A stretch of 64,000 nucleotides of DNA from Pseudomonas taeanensis MS-3. Its GTDB lineage: Bacteria > Pseudomonadota > Gammaproteobacteria > Pseudomonadales > Pseudomonadaceae. The stretch is taken from positions 120,518 through 184,517 of the forward strand of contig NZ_AWSQ01000010.1 of the NCBI RefSeq assembly GCF_000498575.2. Reading direction: 5' to 3'. Below the pieces are notes generated by a model. It was not told the origin of the DNA. It did no database searches and worked only from the letters and a program-made list of their open reading frames with translations. Positions 33,925-42,121 of the stretch are shown one piece after another (position 1 is the first letter of the stretch; every line of letters begins with the position of its first letter). The position numbers and the translations under genes are program-made.

Positions 33925-34359
33925 TTATTCCTCGAACTTACCGCCAGCTGCTTCGATAGCCGCACGCGCACCTTTGGTGGCAGCGATACCTTTAAGGGTG
34001 ACAGCACGAGTAACCTCGCCGGACAGCATGACTTTCACGCGCTGTACGTTTTGGTTAATCAGGTTGGCATCCTTTAGCGCTTGCAGAGTAACAACGTCGC
34101 CTTCAACCTTATTCAGCTCGGAAGTACGCACTTCTGCGCGATCCATAGCCTTCAGGGAAACGAAGCCGAACTTAGGCAAACGACGGTGCAGAGGTTGCTG
34201 ACCGCCTTCAAAACCCGGAGCAATGGTGCCACCGGAACGGGAGGACTGACCCTTGTGGCCACGGCCACCGGTCTTACCCAAACCGCTACCGATACCACGG
34301 CCCGGACGGTGCTTCTCGCGACGGGAACCCGGCGCAGGACTCAGATCGTTCAGGTACAT
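33925..34359 (-). CDS. rplO: 50S ribosomal protein L15
   Basis: A 144-residue L15: LNDLSPAPGSRREKHRPGRG, then the glycine-rich GSGLGKTGGRGHKGQSSRSG extension that threads into 23S rRNA, and a globular C-terminal half. It is a late assembly protein of the large subunit. It is four bases after rpmD in the spc operon and abuts secY. Confidence 0.98.
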   Translation of the reverse strand: MYLNDLSPAPGSRREKHRPGRGIGSGLGKTGGRGHKGQSSRSGGTIAPGFEGGQQPLHRRLPKFGFVSLKAMDRAEVRTSELNKVEGDVVTLQALKDANLINQNVQRVKVMLSGEVTRAVTLKGIAATKGARAAIEAAGGKFEE

Positions 34360-34362
34360 GTA

Positions 34363-34542
34363 TTAACCCTCGACTCGCAGCATGTAGTAAGCCTTGTTGA
34401 TCATCCCGCGATTCTCGGGAGTATCCAGGACCTCTACAGTGTGACCAATCCGACGCAGACCCAGACCCTTCACACACAGCTTGTGATTCGGGATACGGCC
34501 GCTAACGCTTTTGATCAGCGTAACTTTGACGGTGTTAGCCAT
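34363..34542 (-). CDS. rpmD: 50S ribosomal protein L30
   Basis: A 59-residue L30, too short for long-ORF detection: MANTVKVTLIKSVSGRIPNH followed by KLCVKGLGLRRIGHTVEVLD and the end YYMLRVEG. It lies between rpsE (two-base gap) and rplO. AGGAGATTTT-like purines precede the ATG (GGAGATTTTCTAATC). Ordinary size. Confidence 0.96.
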   Translation of the reverse strand: MANTVKVTLIKSVSGRIPNHKLCVKGLGLRRIGHTVEVLDTPENRGMINKAYYMLRVEG

Positions 34543-34544
34543 GA

Positions 34545-35045
34545 TTAGAAAATCTCCTTAACAGTCTTGCCGCGCTTGGCAGCAATAGAATCAGGAGACT
34601 GCATAGCCTTCAGCCCTTTAAAAGTGGCATGAACCACGTTCACTGGGTTGGTCGAGCCATAGCACTTAGCCAAAACGTTCTGCACACCAGCCACTTCCAG
34701 CACGGCGCGCATTGCACCGCCAGCGATGATACCAGTACCTTCAGAAGCCGGCTGCATGTACACCTTAGAGGCGCCATGGGCAGATTTCATCGCGTACTGC
34801 AGCGTAGTGCCGTTCAGATCAACCTGGATCATGTTGCGGCGCGCAGCTTCCATAGCCTTCTGGATTGCAGCAGGCACTTCACGGGACTTGCCACGGCCGA
34901 AACCAACGCGACCCTTGCCATCACCCACCACGGTCAACGCGGTGAATGTGAAAATGCGGCCACCCTTAACGGTTTTAGCAACGCGATTAACCTGTACCAG
35001 CTTCTCGATATAGCCTTCGTCGCGCTTTTGGTCGTTATATGACAT
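34545..35045 (-). CDS. rpsE: 30S ribosomal protein S5
   Basis: A 166-residue S5. The dsRNA-binding-like N-terminal domain includes KLVQVNRVAKTVKGGRIFTF, and the C-terminal domain GGAMRAVLEVAGVQNVLAKC. It helps decoding accuracy and helicase activity at the mRNA entry. It is three bases after rplR. The loop VAKTVKGGR, where spectinomycin resistance changes usually occur, looks normal. Confidence 0.98.
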   Translation of the reverse strand: MSYNDQKRDEGYIEKLVQVNRVAKTVKGGRIFTFTALTVVGDGKGRVGFGRGKSREVPAAIQKAMEAARRNMIQVDLNGTTLQYAMKSAHGASKVYMQPASEGTGIIAGGAMRAVLEVAGVQNVLAKCYGSTNPVNVVHATFKGLKAMQSPDSIAAKRGKTVKEIF

Positions 35046-35048
35046 AAC

Positions 35049-35399
35049 TTAGAACTCCAGCCCGCCTTCACGAGCAGCATCAGCCAGCGCCTGAACGCGG
35101 CCGTGGTACTTGAAGCCAGAACGGTCGAATGCAACCTGAGTTACACCAGCGGCTTTCGCACGCTCAGCAACCAGCTGACCAACTTTCTTGGCCGCGTCGA
35201 CGTTGCCAGTGGCGCCATCACGCAGTGCTTTGTCCAAAGTCGAGGCGCTGGCCACAACTTTGCTGCCGTCGGCCGAAATAACCTGGGCATAAATGTGCTG
35301 CGAAGAGCGATACACGCAGAGACGCACGACTTCTAACTCGTGCATTTTCAAACGTGCTTTGCGAGCGCGACGCAGTCTTGTTACTTTCTTGGCGGTCAT
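35049..35399 (-). CDS. rplR: 50S ribosomal protein L18
   Basis: A 116-residue L18: a basic start TAKKVTRLRRARKARLKMHE, then LCVYRSSQHIYAQVISADGS and the terminal FDRSGFKYHGRVQALADAAR. It binds 5S rRNA in the central protuberance. It is 10 bases after rplF. Normal length. Confidence 0.98.
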   Translation of the reverse strand: MTAKKVTRLRRARKARLKMHELEVVRLCVYRSSQHIYAQVISADGSKVVASASTLDKALRDGATGNVDAAKKVGQLVAERAKAAGVTQVAFDRSGFKYHGRVQALADAAREGGLEF

Positions 35400-35409
35400 T
35401 TGCTAGGCC

Positions 35410-35943
35410 CTACTTCTTCTTGGCTTCTTTACGGCGGACGACTTCGTCAGCGTAACGAACACCCTTGCCCTTGTAAGGTTCAGGACGACGGAAGTCACGA
35501 ATCTCCGCAGCAACCTGACCAACCAACTGCTTATCGACACCCTTGATCAGGATATCGGTCTGGCTAGGGGTTTCGGCGGTAACGCCTTGCGGCAGTTCGT
35601 AATCGATCGGGTGCGAATAGCCCAATGCCAAGGACAGAACCTGTCCTTTGGCTTGCGCCTTGTAACCAACACCGACCAACTGGAGCTTACGCTCGAAGCC
35701 TTCGCTGACGCCGATTACCATATTGTTAACCAACGCACGAGTGGTACCGGCCATTGCACGGGTTTGCTGGTCGCCGTTACGAGCAGCAAAACGCAGCTCA
35801 CCGGATTCCTCAAGCACCTCAATGGACGAATGAATATTCAGTTCCAAAGCGCCCTTGGCGCCTTTCACCGAAAGCTGCTGACCGGCGAGCTTAATCTCTA
35901 CACCAGATGGCAACTTGACGGGGTTTTTAGCAACGCGAGACAT
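35410..35943 (-). CDS. rplF: 50S ribosomal protein L6
   Basis: A 177-residue L6 with its duplicated fold: MSRVAKNPVKLPSGVEIKLA at the start and the C-terminal RNA-binding signature PEPYKGKGVRYADE. The ATG at 35943, behind AAGGGGGG, is preferred to a frame extending 22 codons into rpsH. It sits at the base of the L7/L12 stalk near the factor-binding site. Confidence 0.98.
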   Translation of the reverse strand: MSRVAKNPVKLPSGVEIKLAGQQLSVKGAKGALELNIHSSIEVLEESGELRFAARNGDQQTRAMAGTTRALVNNMVIGVSEGFERKLQLVGVGYKAQAKGQVLSLALGYSHPIDYELPQGVTAETPSQTDILIKGVDKQLVGQVAAEIRDFRRPEPYKGKGVRYADEVVRRKEAKKK

Positions 35944-35956
35944 GCTTATACCCCCC

Positions 35957-36349
35957 TTAGAACACTGTACATAGCACTTCACCGCCGACACCGGCAGCGC
36001 GCGCAGCACGATCCGTCATCACACCTTTGTTGGTGGAGACGATAGATACGCCGAGACCGCCACGAACTTTGGGCAGATCATCGACGGACTTGTACTGGCG
36101 AAGGCCTGGACGGCTGACGCGCTTAACTTCTTCAATGACCGGACGGCCTTCGAAGTACTTCAGCTCGATGGACAGCTGCGGCTTAACTTCGCCGCTGATC
36201 TGATAACCCGCAATATAACCTTCGTCCTTGAGAACTTGGGCTACAGCCACCTTCAACGTGGAAGACGGCATGCTTACGACGGACTTTTCAGCCATCTGGG
36301 CATTACGGATACGAGTTAGCATGTCCGCTAACGGGTCCTGCATACTCAT
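35957..36349 (-). CDS. rpsH: 30S ribosomal protein S8
   Basis: A 130-residue S8: MQDPLADMLTRIRNAQMAEK and the C-terminal GVSIVSTNKGVMTDRAARAA motif. It is a primary 16S-binding protein of the platform and, in E. coli, the translational repressor of the spc operon. Here it is the first gene after a hairpin and a sigma70-like promoter at 36444-36498, so the spc operon may be split just ahead of its own repressor gene. Confidence 0.98.
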   Translation of the reverse strand: MSMQDPLADMLTRIRNAQMAEKSVVSMPSSTLKVAVAQVLKDEGYIAGYQISGEVKPQLSIELKYFEGRPVIEEVKRVSRPGLRQYKSVDDLPKVRGGLGVSIVSTNKGVMTDRAARAAGVGGEVLCTVF

Positions 36350-36443
36350 GGGCTAGACGCTCCTGATACAAAAAGAATTAGCCTTACGGCTAGAGTCACC
36401 AGAACGCTGGACAAGATAAAGCCCAGGCTCAGGCGAGCCGAAC

Positions 36444-36472
36444 ATTCTAGAGAGTGATCAAAAATGAATCAA
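36444..36472 (-). promoter_or_regulatory. Internal promoter ahead of rpsH
   Basis: Minus-strand TTGATT (36467-36472), 17-base spacer, TAGAAT (36444-36449). The -35 is wholly inside the arm of the hairpin at 36461-36498. Confidence 0.6.
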
Positions 36473-36498
36473 GCCCCAAAAGGGGCTTGATTCATTTT
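36461..36498 (-). terminator. 17-bp hairpin between rpsN and rpsH
   Basis: AAAATGAATCAAGCCCC-AAAA-GGGGCTTGATTCATTTT, a perfect 17-bp stem. On the minus strand the descending arm ends in ATTTTTG, so it can act as an intrinsic terminator inside the spc operon. Confidence 0.65.
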
Positions 36499-36552
36499 CT
36501 TGCACTGGATCAACGGCACCGAAGCACCGCCGACCCAGATTTAGACAATCAC

Positions 36553-36858
36553 TTACCAGCTGGCCTTGCGCAGACCTGGTACATCGCCACGCATTGCCGC
36601 TTCACGCAGCTTGATACGCGACAGGCCGAACTTACGGAAAACACCGTGCGGACGACCAGTAATGCGGCAGCGATTACGCAGGCGAGAAGAGCTAGCATCA
36701 CGCGGCTGCTTTTGCAACGCGATCTGGGCTTCCCAGCGAGCTTCCGGACTGGCTTCCAGATCGGAGATGACTGCCTTTAGCTCGGCACGCTTTTTGGCGT
36801 ACTTGGCTACCGTTTGCTGACGCTTCAGCTCACGGTTTTTCATGCTCATTTTGGCCAT
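36553..36858 (-). CDS. rpsN: 30S ribosomal protein S14
   Basis: A 101-residue S14: MAKMSMKNRELKRQQTVAKY, then RCRITGRPHGVFRKFGLSRI and the end VPGLRKASW. It is the long, zinc-free C- form (no CxxC pair). It lies in the head of the small subunit. It is 13 bases after rplE; a 203-base gap with hairpin and promoter follows it. Confidence 0.98.
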   Translation of the reverse strand: MAKMSMKNRELKRQQTVAKYAKKRAELKAVISDLEASPEARWEAQIALQKQPRDASSSRLRNRCRITGRPHGVFRKFGLSRIKLREAAMRGDVPGLRKASW

Positions 36859-36871
36859 GATCCAACTCCAA

Positions 36872-37411
36872 TCAGTTGCGGAACGGAAACTTGAAGGCGC
36901 GCAGCAATGCACGACCCTCGTCATCCGTACGAGCAGTGGTGGTCAGGGTAATATCCAGACCACGCAGGACATCGATCTTGTCGTAGTCGATTTCCGGGAA
37001 GATGATCTGCTCTTTAACACCCATGCTGTAGTTACCACGACCGTCGAAGGACTTGGCATTCAGCCCACGGAAATCACGCACCCGCGGCAGGGAGATCGAC
37101 AGCAGACGATCCAGGAATTCGTACATACGATCACTGCGCAAGGTAACCTTGACACCGATCGGCCAACCTTCACGAACCTTGAAACCTGCAATCGACTTAC
37201 GGGCATGAGTCACAACGACTTTCTGACCGCAAATCTTTTCCAGATCGGAAACAGCATGGTCGATAATTTTCTTATCGCCAATTGCTTCGCCAAGACCCAT
37301 GTTCAGGGTGATTTTGGTAATGCGCGGAACTTCCATCACGTTCGAAAGCTTCAGTTCATCCTTCAGCTTCGGCGCGATTTCTTTCCGATAAATCTCTTTT
37401 AGTCGTGCCAT
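36872..37411 (-). CDS. rplE: 50S ribosomal protein L5
   Basis: A 179-residue L5: YRKEIAPKLKDELKLSNVME, ITLNMGLGEAIGDKKI, and the P-site loop region GFKVREGWPIGVKVTLRSDR. It binds 5S rRNA and contacts P-site tRNA. It is 20 bases after rplX in the spc operon. The E. coli S8 control site lies at the rplE start; I could not recognise an equivalent by eye. Confidence 0.98.
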   Translation of the reverse strand: MARLKEIYRKEIAPKLKDELKLSNVMEVPRITKITLNMGLGEAIGDKKIIDHAVSDLEKICGQKVVVTHARKSIAGFKVREGWPIGVKVTLRSDRMYEFLDRLLSISLPRVRDFRGLNAKSFDGRGNYSMGVKEQIIFPEIDYDKIDVLRGLDITLTTTARTDDEGRALLRAFKFPFRN

Positions 37412-37431
37412 GGTCTTCTACCTAGCAGTGT

Positions 37432-37746
37432 TCAAGCATCAACCGCTTTTTGGGTCGACTTGAAGACACGAATTTTTTTACCGTCTTCAACTTTGAAACC
37501 AACACGATCTGCCTTGCTGGTTTCGCCATTGAAAATGGCCACGTTAGAAGCGTGCAATGGCGCTTCCTTTTCAACGATACCGCCTTGAACGCCCGACGCA
37601 GGGTTCGGCTTGGTATGGCGCTTGACCAGGTTGATCCCACCAACGACCAGACGGTCATCAGCGAGCACCTTCAGCACCTTGCCACGCTTACCTTTGTCTT
37701 TGCCGGCGATCACGATGATCTCGTCGTCACGACGAATCTTTTGCAT
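37432..37746 (-). CDS. rplX: 50S ribosomal protein L24
   Basis: A 104-residue L24: the KOW motif DDEIIVIAGKDKGKRGKVLK is near the N-terminus, followed by GINLVKRHTKPNPASGVQGG. It starts large-subunit assembly close to the tunnel exit. It is 11 bases after rplN. Normal length. Confidence 0.98.
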   Translation of the reverse strand: MQKIRRDDEIIVIAGKDKGKRGKVLKVLADDRLVVGGINLVKRHTKPNPASGVQGGIVEKEAPLHASNVAIFNGETSKADRVGFKVEDGKKIRVFKSTQKAVDA

Positions 37747-37757
37747 GTCGGATCTCC

Positions 37758-38126
37758 TTACAGCACTTCAGGGGCGAGCGAGACGATCTTCATGAACTTC
37801 TCGTTGCGAAGCTCACGGGTCACGGGCCCAAAAATACGGGTGCCGATCGGCTCTTGCTTGTTGTTCAACAGAACAGCAGCGTTGCCATCAAAGCGAATGA
37901 TCGAGCCATCAGGACGACGAACGCCGTGACGAGTGCGGACTACAACAGCAGTCATCACTTGGCCTTTTTTCACTTTGCCGCGCGGAATTGCTTCCTTAAC
38001 GGTAACTTTGATGATGTCGCCAATGCCAGCGTAGCGGCGATGCGAGCCACCCAGCACCTTGATGCACATAACGCGGCGCGCACCACTGTTGTCGGCCACA
38101 TCGAGCATGGATTGAGTCTGAATCAT
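37758..38126 (-). CDS. rplN: 50S ribosomal protein L14
   Basis: A 122-residue L14: MIQTQSMLDVADNSGARRVM and VVVRTRHGVRRPDGSIIRFD are invariant blocks. It lies at the subunit interface and forms bridge B8. It is the first gene of the classical spc operon; the gap to rpsQ is only 23 bases, leaving no room for a full separate promoter outside coding sequence. Confidence 0.98.
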   Translation of the reverse strand: MIQTQSMLDVADNSGARRVMCIKVLGGSHRRYAGIGDIIKVTVKEAIPRGKVKKGQVMTAVVVRTRHGVRRPDGSIIRFDGNAAVLLNNKQEPIGTRIFGPVTRELRNEKFMKIVSLAPEVL

Positions 38127-38149
38127 ATAATTTCTCCGACCCCTAGTCC

Positions 38150-38416
38150 TTAGACTTCCACTGCGCGTTCGAGAACTTCAACCAGCGCCCAAGACTTGGT
38201 CTTGGCTACAGGACGAGTTTCGCGAATGGAAACCTTGTCACCGATATGGCACTGATTGCTTTCGTCGTGAGCGTGCAGCTTGGTCGAACGCTTGACATAT
38301 TTACCGTAGATCGGGTGCTTAACACGGCGCTCGATCAATACGGTGATGGTCTTGTCCATTTTGTCGCTGACGACACGGCCGGTCAGCGTACGGACTGTTT
38401 TTTCGGCTTCAGCCAT
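38150..38416 (-). CDS. rpsQ: 30S ribosomal protein S17
   Basis: An 88-residue OB-fold protein: RTLTGRVVSDKMDKTITVLI, HPIYGKYVKRSTKLHAHDES, RETRPVAKTKSW. ATG 38416 was chosen over an upstream GTG two codons earlier; AGGTAAG precedes it. It binds 16S helix 11. Last gene of the S10 operon. Confidence 0.97.
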   Translation of the reverse strand: MAEAEKTVRTLTGRVVSDKMDKTITVLIERRVKHPIYGKYVKRSTKLHAHDESNQCHIGDKVSIRETRPVAKTKSWALVEVLERAVEV

Positions 38417-38418
38417 GA

Positions 38419-38610
38419 TCACTTACCTGCCTGCTGGTTGAGCACAGTTTTCACACGAGCAATGTCGCGCTTAACTTGCGAGAGCAGGTGAGACTGCCCC
38501 AACTGGCCAGTTGCTTTCTGCATACGCAGATTGAACTGGTCGCGCAGCAGGCCGAGCAGTTGCTCGTTCAGCTGCTGTGCTGATTTTTCACGAAGTTCGT
38601 TCGCCTTCAT
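38419..38610 (-). CDS. rpmC: 50S ribosomal protein L29
   Basis: A 63-residue helical protein: [20 protein letters not shown] and [18 protein letters not shown]. It lies at the tunnel exit beside L23, near the docking site for SRP and trigger factor. Its ATG overlaps the rplP stop, and rpsQ begins three bases after it, so the three are tightly coupled. Confidence 0.97.
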
Positions 38611-39023
38611 TACATCACCGTCCGCTTAACAAAAGTGGTGGCGAGCGGCAGCTTTGCAGCAGCCAGGGCGAAAGCCTCACGCGCCAACTCTTCGGAAACG
38701 CCTTCGATCTCATACAGGACTTTACCTGGCTGGATCTGGGCTACCCAATATTCAACGCCACCCTTACCTTTACCCATCCGCACTTCGAGAGGCTTCTTGG
38801 TTACAGGCTTGTCAGGGAACACGCGAATCCAGATTTTCCCGCCACGCTTAACGTGACGAGTCAGAGCACGACGAGCGGACTCGATCTGGCGGGCGGTGAG
38901 ACGACCGCGGGCAACAGACTTCAGCGCGAACTCGCCGAAGCTGACTTTGCTACCGCGCTGAGCCAGGCCACGGTTGTGGCCAGTCATCTGCTTGCGGAAC
39001 TTCGTACGCTTTGGTTGCAACAT
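38610..39023 (-). CDS. rplP: 50S ribosomal protein L16
   Basis: A 137-residue L16: [40 protein letters not shown], and [20 protein letters not shown] with the loop arginine that is hydroxylated in E. coli (the R81 region, [10 protein letters not shown]). It lies near the A-site tRNA elbow. Twelve bases after rpsC. Confidence 0.98.
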
Positions 39024-39035
39024 TTGGCGTACCCC

Positions 39036-39722
39036 TTACTTAGCAGCTTTTTTACGAGGCGCGGGTGCTTGCGGCTTGAGCTCTTCCTGGCGACCACCAA
39101 TCACTTCGCCTTTGAAGATCCAAACCTTGACACCGATCACACCGTAAGTGGTGTGCGCTTCGTACGTGGCATAGTCGATATCGGCACGCAGGGTGTGCAA
39201 CGGCACACGACCTTCGCGATACCATTCGGTACGTGCAATTTCAGCACCACCAAGACGACCGCTCACTTGGATTTTGATGCCCTTGGCACCAATACGCATC
39301 GAGTTCTGAACAGCGCGCTTCATAGCGCGACGGAACATCACGCGACGCTCCAGCTGCTGAGCTACGCTCTGCGCAACCAGCATACCGTCGAGCTCCGGCT
39401 TGCGGATCTCTTCGATATTGATGTGCACTGGCACACCCATTTGCTTGGTCAGGTCCTGACGCAGCTTCTCAACATCTTCACCTTTCTTGCCGATCACGAT
39501 ACCGGGACGGGCGGTGTGGATGGTGATGCGTGCGGTTTGAGCCGGACGAGCAATGTCGATACGGCTCACGGACGCGCTTTTTAATTTGTCTTGGAGATAC
39601 TCGCGCACCTTCAGATCAGCGAACAAATAGTCCGCATAAGTCCGACCGTCTGCGTACCAGACGGAGGTGTGCTCCTTGACGATTCCCAGGCGAATGCCAA
39701 TGGGATGTACTTTCTGACCCAT
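39036..39722 (-). CDS. rpsC: 30S ribosomal protein S3
   Basis: A 228-residue S3: MGQKVHPIGIRLGIVKEHTS, KH domain with ITIHTARPGIVIGKKGEDVE, and the C-terminal S3 domain GRLGGAEIARTEWYREGRVP. It lines the mRNA entry tunnel. The ATG at 39722 was preferred to a frame extending back into rplV. The basic tail KPQAPAPRKKAAK is normal. Confidence 0.98.
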   Translation of the reverse strand: MGQKVHPIGIRLGIVKEHTSVWYADGRTYADYLFADLKVREYLQDKLKSASVSRIDIARPAQTARITIHTARPGIVIGKKGEDVEKLRQDLTKQMGVPVHINIEEIRKPELDGMLVAQSVAQQLERRVMFRRAMKRAVQNSMRIGAKGIKIQVSGRLGGAEIARTEWYREGRVPLHTLRADIDYATYEAHTTYGVIGVKVWIFKGEVIGGRQEELKPQAPAPRKKAAK

Positions 39723-39735
39723 CTGATCGACTCCG

Positions 39736-40068
39736 TTACTTGTCCGCAACCTTGACAGTGATATGGCAAGACCGCTTGACGATGCGATCAGCGCGGCCTT
39801 TGGCACGCGGCATGATTCGCTTCAGCGAACGCCCTTCGTTGACGAAAACGGTGCTGACCTTAAGGTCATCAACATCTGCGCCTTCGTTATGCTCGGCGTT
39901 GGCCACAGCCGACTCCAGCACTTTCTTGATGATCTCGGCGGCTTTCTTACTGCTGAAAGCCAATACATTGAGCGCTTCGCCCACCTTCTTCCCGCGGATC
40001 TGGTCTGCGACCAAGCGGGCTTTCTGGGCGGAGATTCGAGCGCCCGACAACTTAGCGGCTACTTCCAT
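39736..40068 (-). CDS. rplV: 50S ribosomal protein L22
   Basis: A 110-residue L22: LSGARISAQKARLVADQIRG, and the beta-hairpin region VNEGRSLKRIMPRAKGRADR that lines the exit tunnel, where macrolide resistance changes arise; this stretch reads as wild type. Eleven bases after rpsS, 13 before rpsC. Confidence 0.98.
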   Translation of the reverse strand: MEVAAKLSGARISAQKARLVADQIRGKKVGEALNVLAFSSKKAAEIIKKVLESAVANAEHNEGADVDDLKVSTVFVNEGRSLKRIMPRAKGRADRIVKRSCHITVKVADK

Positions 40069-40079
40069 TTCCTAACCCC

Positions 40080-40355
40080 TTAACGCTTGGCTTTCTTGTC
40101 TGCTACGTGCCCACGATAAGTGCGGGTACCAGCAAACTCGCCGAGTTTGTGACCGACCATGTCTTCGTTCACAAGAACTGGGACATGTTGACGGCCGTTA
40201 TGCACAGCGATGGTCAGACCGACCATTTGCGGCAGAATCATCGAACGGCGCGACCAGGTTTTAACTGGTTTGCGATCGTTCTTTTCCGCCGCCACTTCGA
40301 TCTTCTTCAGTAGGTGAAGATCAATAAAAGGACCTTTTTTCAGAGAACGTGGCAC
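40080..40355 (-). CDS. rpsS: 30S ribosomal protein S19
   Basis: A 91-residue S19: MPRSLKKGPFIDLHLLKKIE, TWSRRSMILPQMVGLTIAVH, and KLGEFAGTRTYRGHVADKKA. It lies in the head of the small subunit with S13. Sixteen bases after rplB. Confidence 0.98.
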   Translation of the reverse strand: MPRSLKKGPFIDLHLLKKIEVAAEKNDRKPVKTWSRRSMILPQMVGLTIAVHNGRQHVPVLVNEDMVGHKLGEFAGTRTYRGHVADKKAKR

Positions 40356-40371
40356 TGTCGTATCCCTCTAT

Positions 40372-41196
40372 TTACTTGCGACGACGGACGATCATGTTAT
40401 CGGTGCGTTTGTTACCACGAGTCTTCGCGCCCTTAGTCGGGAAGCCCCATGGAGACACCGGATGACGACCACCAGAGGTACGACCTTCACCACCACCGTG
40501 TGGGTGGTCGACCGGGTTCATGGCAACACCACGAACGGTCGGGCGAACGCCACGCCAGCGCTTGGCACCAGCTTTACCCAGCGAACGCAGGCTGTGCTCG
40601 GAGTTCGAGACTTCGCCCAGGGTCGCACGGCACTCAGCCAGCACTTTACGCATTTCACCGGAACGCAGACGCAGAGTCACGTAGACACCTTCACGCGCAA
40701 TCAGCTGAGCCGAAGCACCAGCGGAACGTGCGATCTGAGCGCCTTTACCCGGCTTCAGCTCGATACCGTGAACAGTACTACCAACTGGAATGTTGCGCAG
40801 TTGAAGACTGTTACCGGCCTTGATCGGAGCCATCAGACCCGAGACCAACTGATCACCAGCAGAAACGCCTTTAGGGGCGATAATGTAGCGACGCTCGCCA
40901 TCGGCATACTTCAGCAGGGCCAAATGCGCAGTACGGTTCGGATCGTATTCAATGCGCTCGACAGTGGCTGGAATGCCATCTTTGTCATTGCGACGAAAAT
41001 CGACCAAGCGGTAATGCTGCTTGTGACCACCACCGATATGACGGGTAGTGATGCGACCATTGTTGTTACGACCGCCAGTCTTCGACTTCTTCTCAAGCAG
41101 CGGAGCGTAAGGAGCGCCTTTATGCAGCTCCTGATTGACCACCTTGACCACAAAACGGCGGCCAGCGGAAGTCGGTTTGCATTTAACGATTGCCAT
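40372..41196 (-). CDS. rplB: 50S ribosomal protein L2
   Basis: A 274-residue L2: GRNNNGRITTRHIGGGHKQH near the N-terminus and the C-terminal GVAMNPVDHPHGGGEGRTSG, containing the conserved histidine near the peptidyl transferase centre. It is needed for subunit joining. Fourteen bases after rplW. Confidence 0.98.
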   Translation of the reverse strand: MAIVKCKPTSAGRRFVVKVVNQELHKGAPYAPLLEKKSKTGGRNNNGRITTRHIGGGHKQHYRLVDFRRNDKDGIPATVERIEYDPNRTAHLALLKYADGERRYIIAPKGVSAGDQLVSGLMAPIKAGNSLQLRNIPVGSTVHGIELKPGKGAQIARSAGASAQLIAREGVYVTLRLRSGEMRKVLAECRATLGEVSNSEHSLRSLGKAGAKRWRGVRPTVRGVAMNPVDHPHGGGEGRTSGGRHPVSPWGFPTKGAKTRGNKRTDNMIVRRRK

Positions 41197-41210
41197 GATG
41201 CACCCCTCCC

Positions 41211-41510
41211 TTACTCAGCACTGCTGGCGAAATCGAGATCTTGGCCCGGCTGAAGGGAGATAACTGCCTTCTTCCAGTCGTTACGCTTGCCCAGACCGCG
41301 AGCGGTGCGCTTGCTCTTACCCAGAACGTTCTGAGTAGTCACACGCTCAACCTTCACGCTGAACAGGCTTTCGACGGCCTTCTTGATTTCCAGCTTGGTT
41401 GCATCGGTTGCAACCTTGAAAACGAATTGGCTTTTCTTGTCAGCCAGAACAGTAGCCTTCTCGGAGACGTGCGGGCCAAGTAGCACTTTAAATACGCGTT
41501 CCTGGTTCAT
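41211..41510 (-). CDS. rplW: 50S ribosomal protein L23
   Basis: A 99-residue L23: VFKVLLGPHVSEKATVLADK, FKVATDATKLEIKKAVESLF, and the KRTARGLGKRNDWKKAVISL loop. It forms the tunnel-exit docking site for trigger factor and SRP. Overlaps the end of rplD by four bases. Confidence 0.98.
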   Translation of the reverse strand: MNQERVFKVLLGPHVSEKATVLADKKSQFVFKVATDATKLEIKKAVESLFSVKVERVTTQNVLGKSKRTARGLGKRNDWKKAVISLQPGQDLDFASSAE

Positions 41511-42109
41511 CCCAGCAGCTCCTCGAATTTCTTCACGGCAGAAACGGTAACCAGTACCTTTTCGTACGCGATCAGACTGACCGGATCGGAACCTTGCACG
41601 TCACGAACATCAACATGCGGCAGGTTACGAGCAGCCAGGTACAGATTCTCATCAATAGCATCGGACACGATCAACACATCGGTCAGACCCATGCCATTCA
41701 GCTTGCCCAGCAGATCTTTAGTTTTCGGAGCTTCAACACTGAAGTCCTCAACTACTACCAGGCGATCAGTACGAACCAGCTCAGCAAGAATCGAACGCAA
41801 TGCAGCGCGATACATCTTCTTGTTCAGCTTTTGATCGTGATTTTGCGGACGAGCAGCAAAGGTCACACCACCGCCACGCCAGATCGGACCGCGCGTGGTA
41901 CCAGCACGAGCACGACCAGTGCCCTTCTGACGCCACGGACGCTTGCCACCACCGGATACATCGGAGCGGGTCTTCTGCTGCTTGCTGCCTTGACGGCCGC
42001 CGGCCATATAGGCCACAACTGCTTGGTGAACTAAGGTCTCGTTGTAATCGCCACCGAAAGTTGCTTCGGAAACCTCGATCGCTTGAGCGCCATTTACATT
42101 TAATTGCAT
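41507..42109 (-). CDS. rplD: 50S ribosomal protein L4
   Basis: A 200-residue L4. The extended tunnel loop KTRSDVSGGGKRPWRQKGTG and ARAGTTRGPIWRGGGVTFAA is intact. In E. coli L4 also represses the S10 operon by binding its long leader; here the leader is only about 60 nt, so that control may be absent or different. Twelve bases after rplC. Confidence 0.98.
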   Translation of the reverse strand: MQLNVNGAQAIEVSEATFGGDYNETLVHQAVVAYMAGGRQGSKQQKTRSDVSGGGKRPWRQKGTGRARAGTTRGPIWRGGGVTFAARPQNHDQKLNKKMYRAALRSILAELVRTDRLVVVEDFSVEAPKTKDLLGKLNGMGLTDVLIVSDAIDENLYLAARNLPHVDVRDVQGSDPVSLIAYEKVLVTVSAVKKFEELLG

Positions 42110-42121
42110 GTCAGCTTCCCC

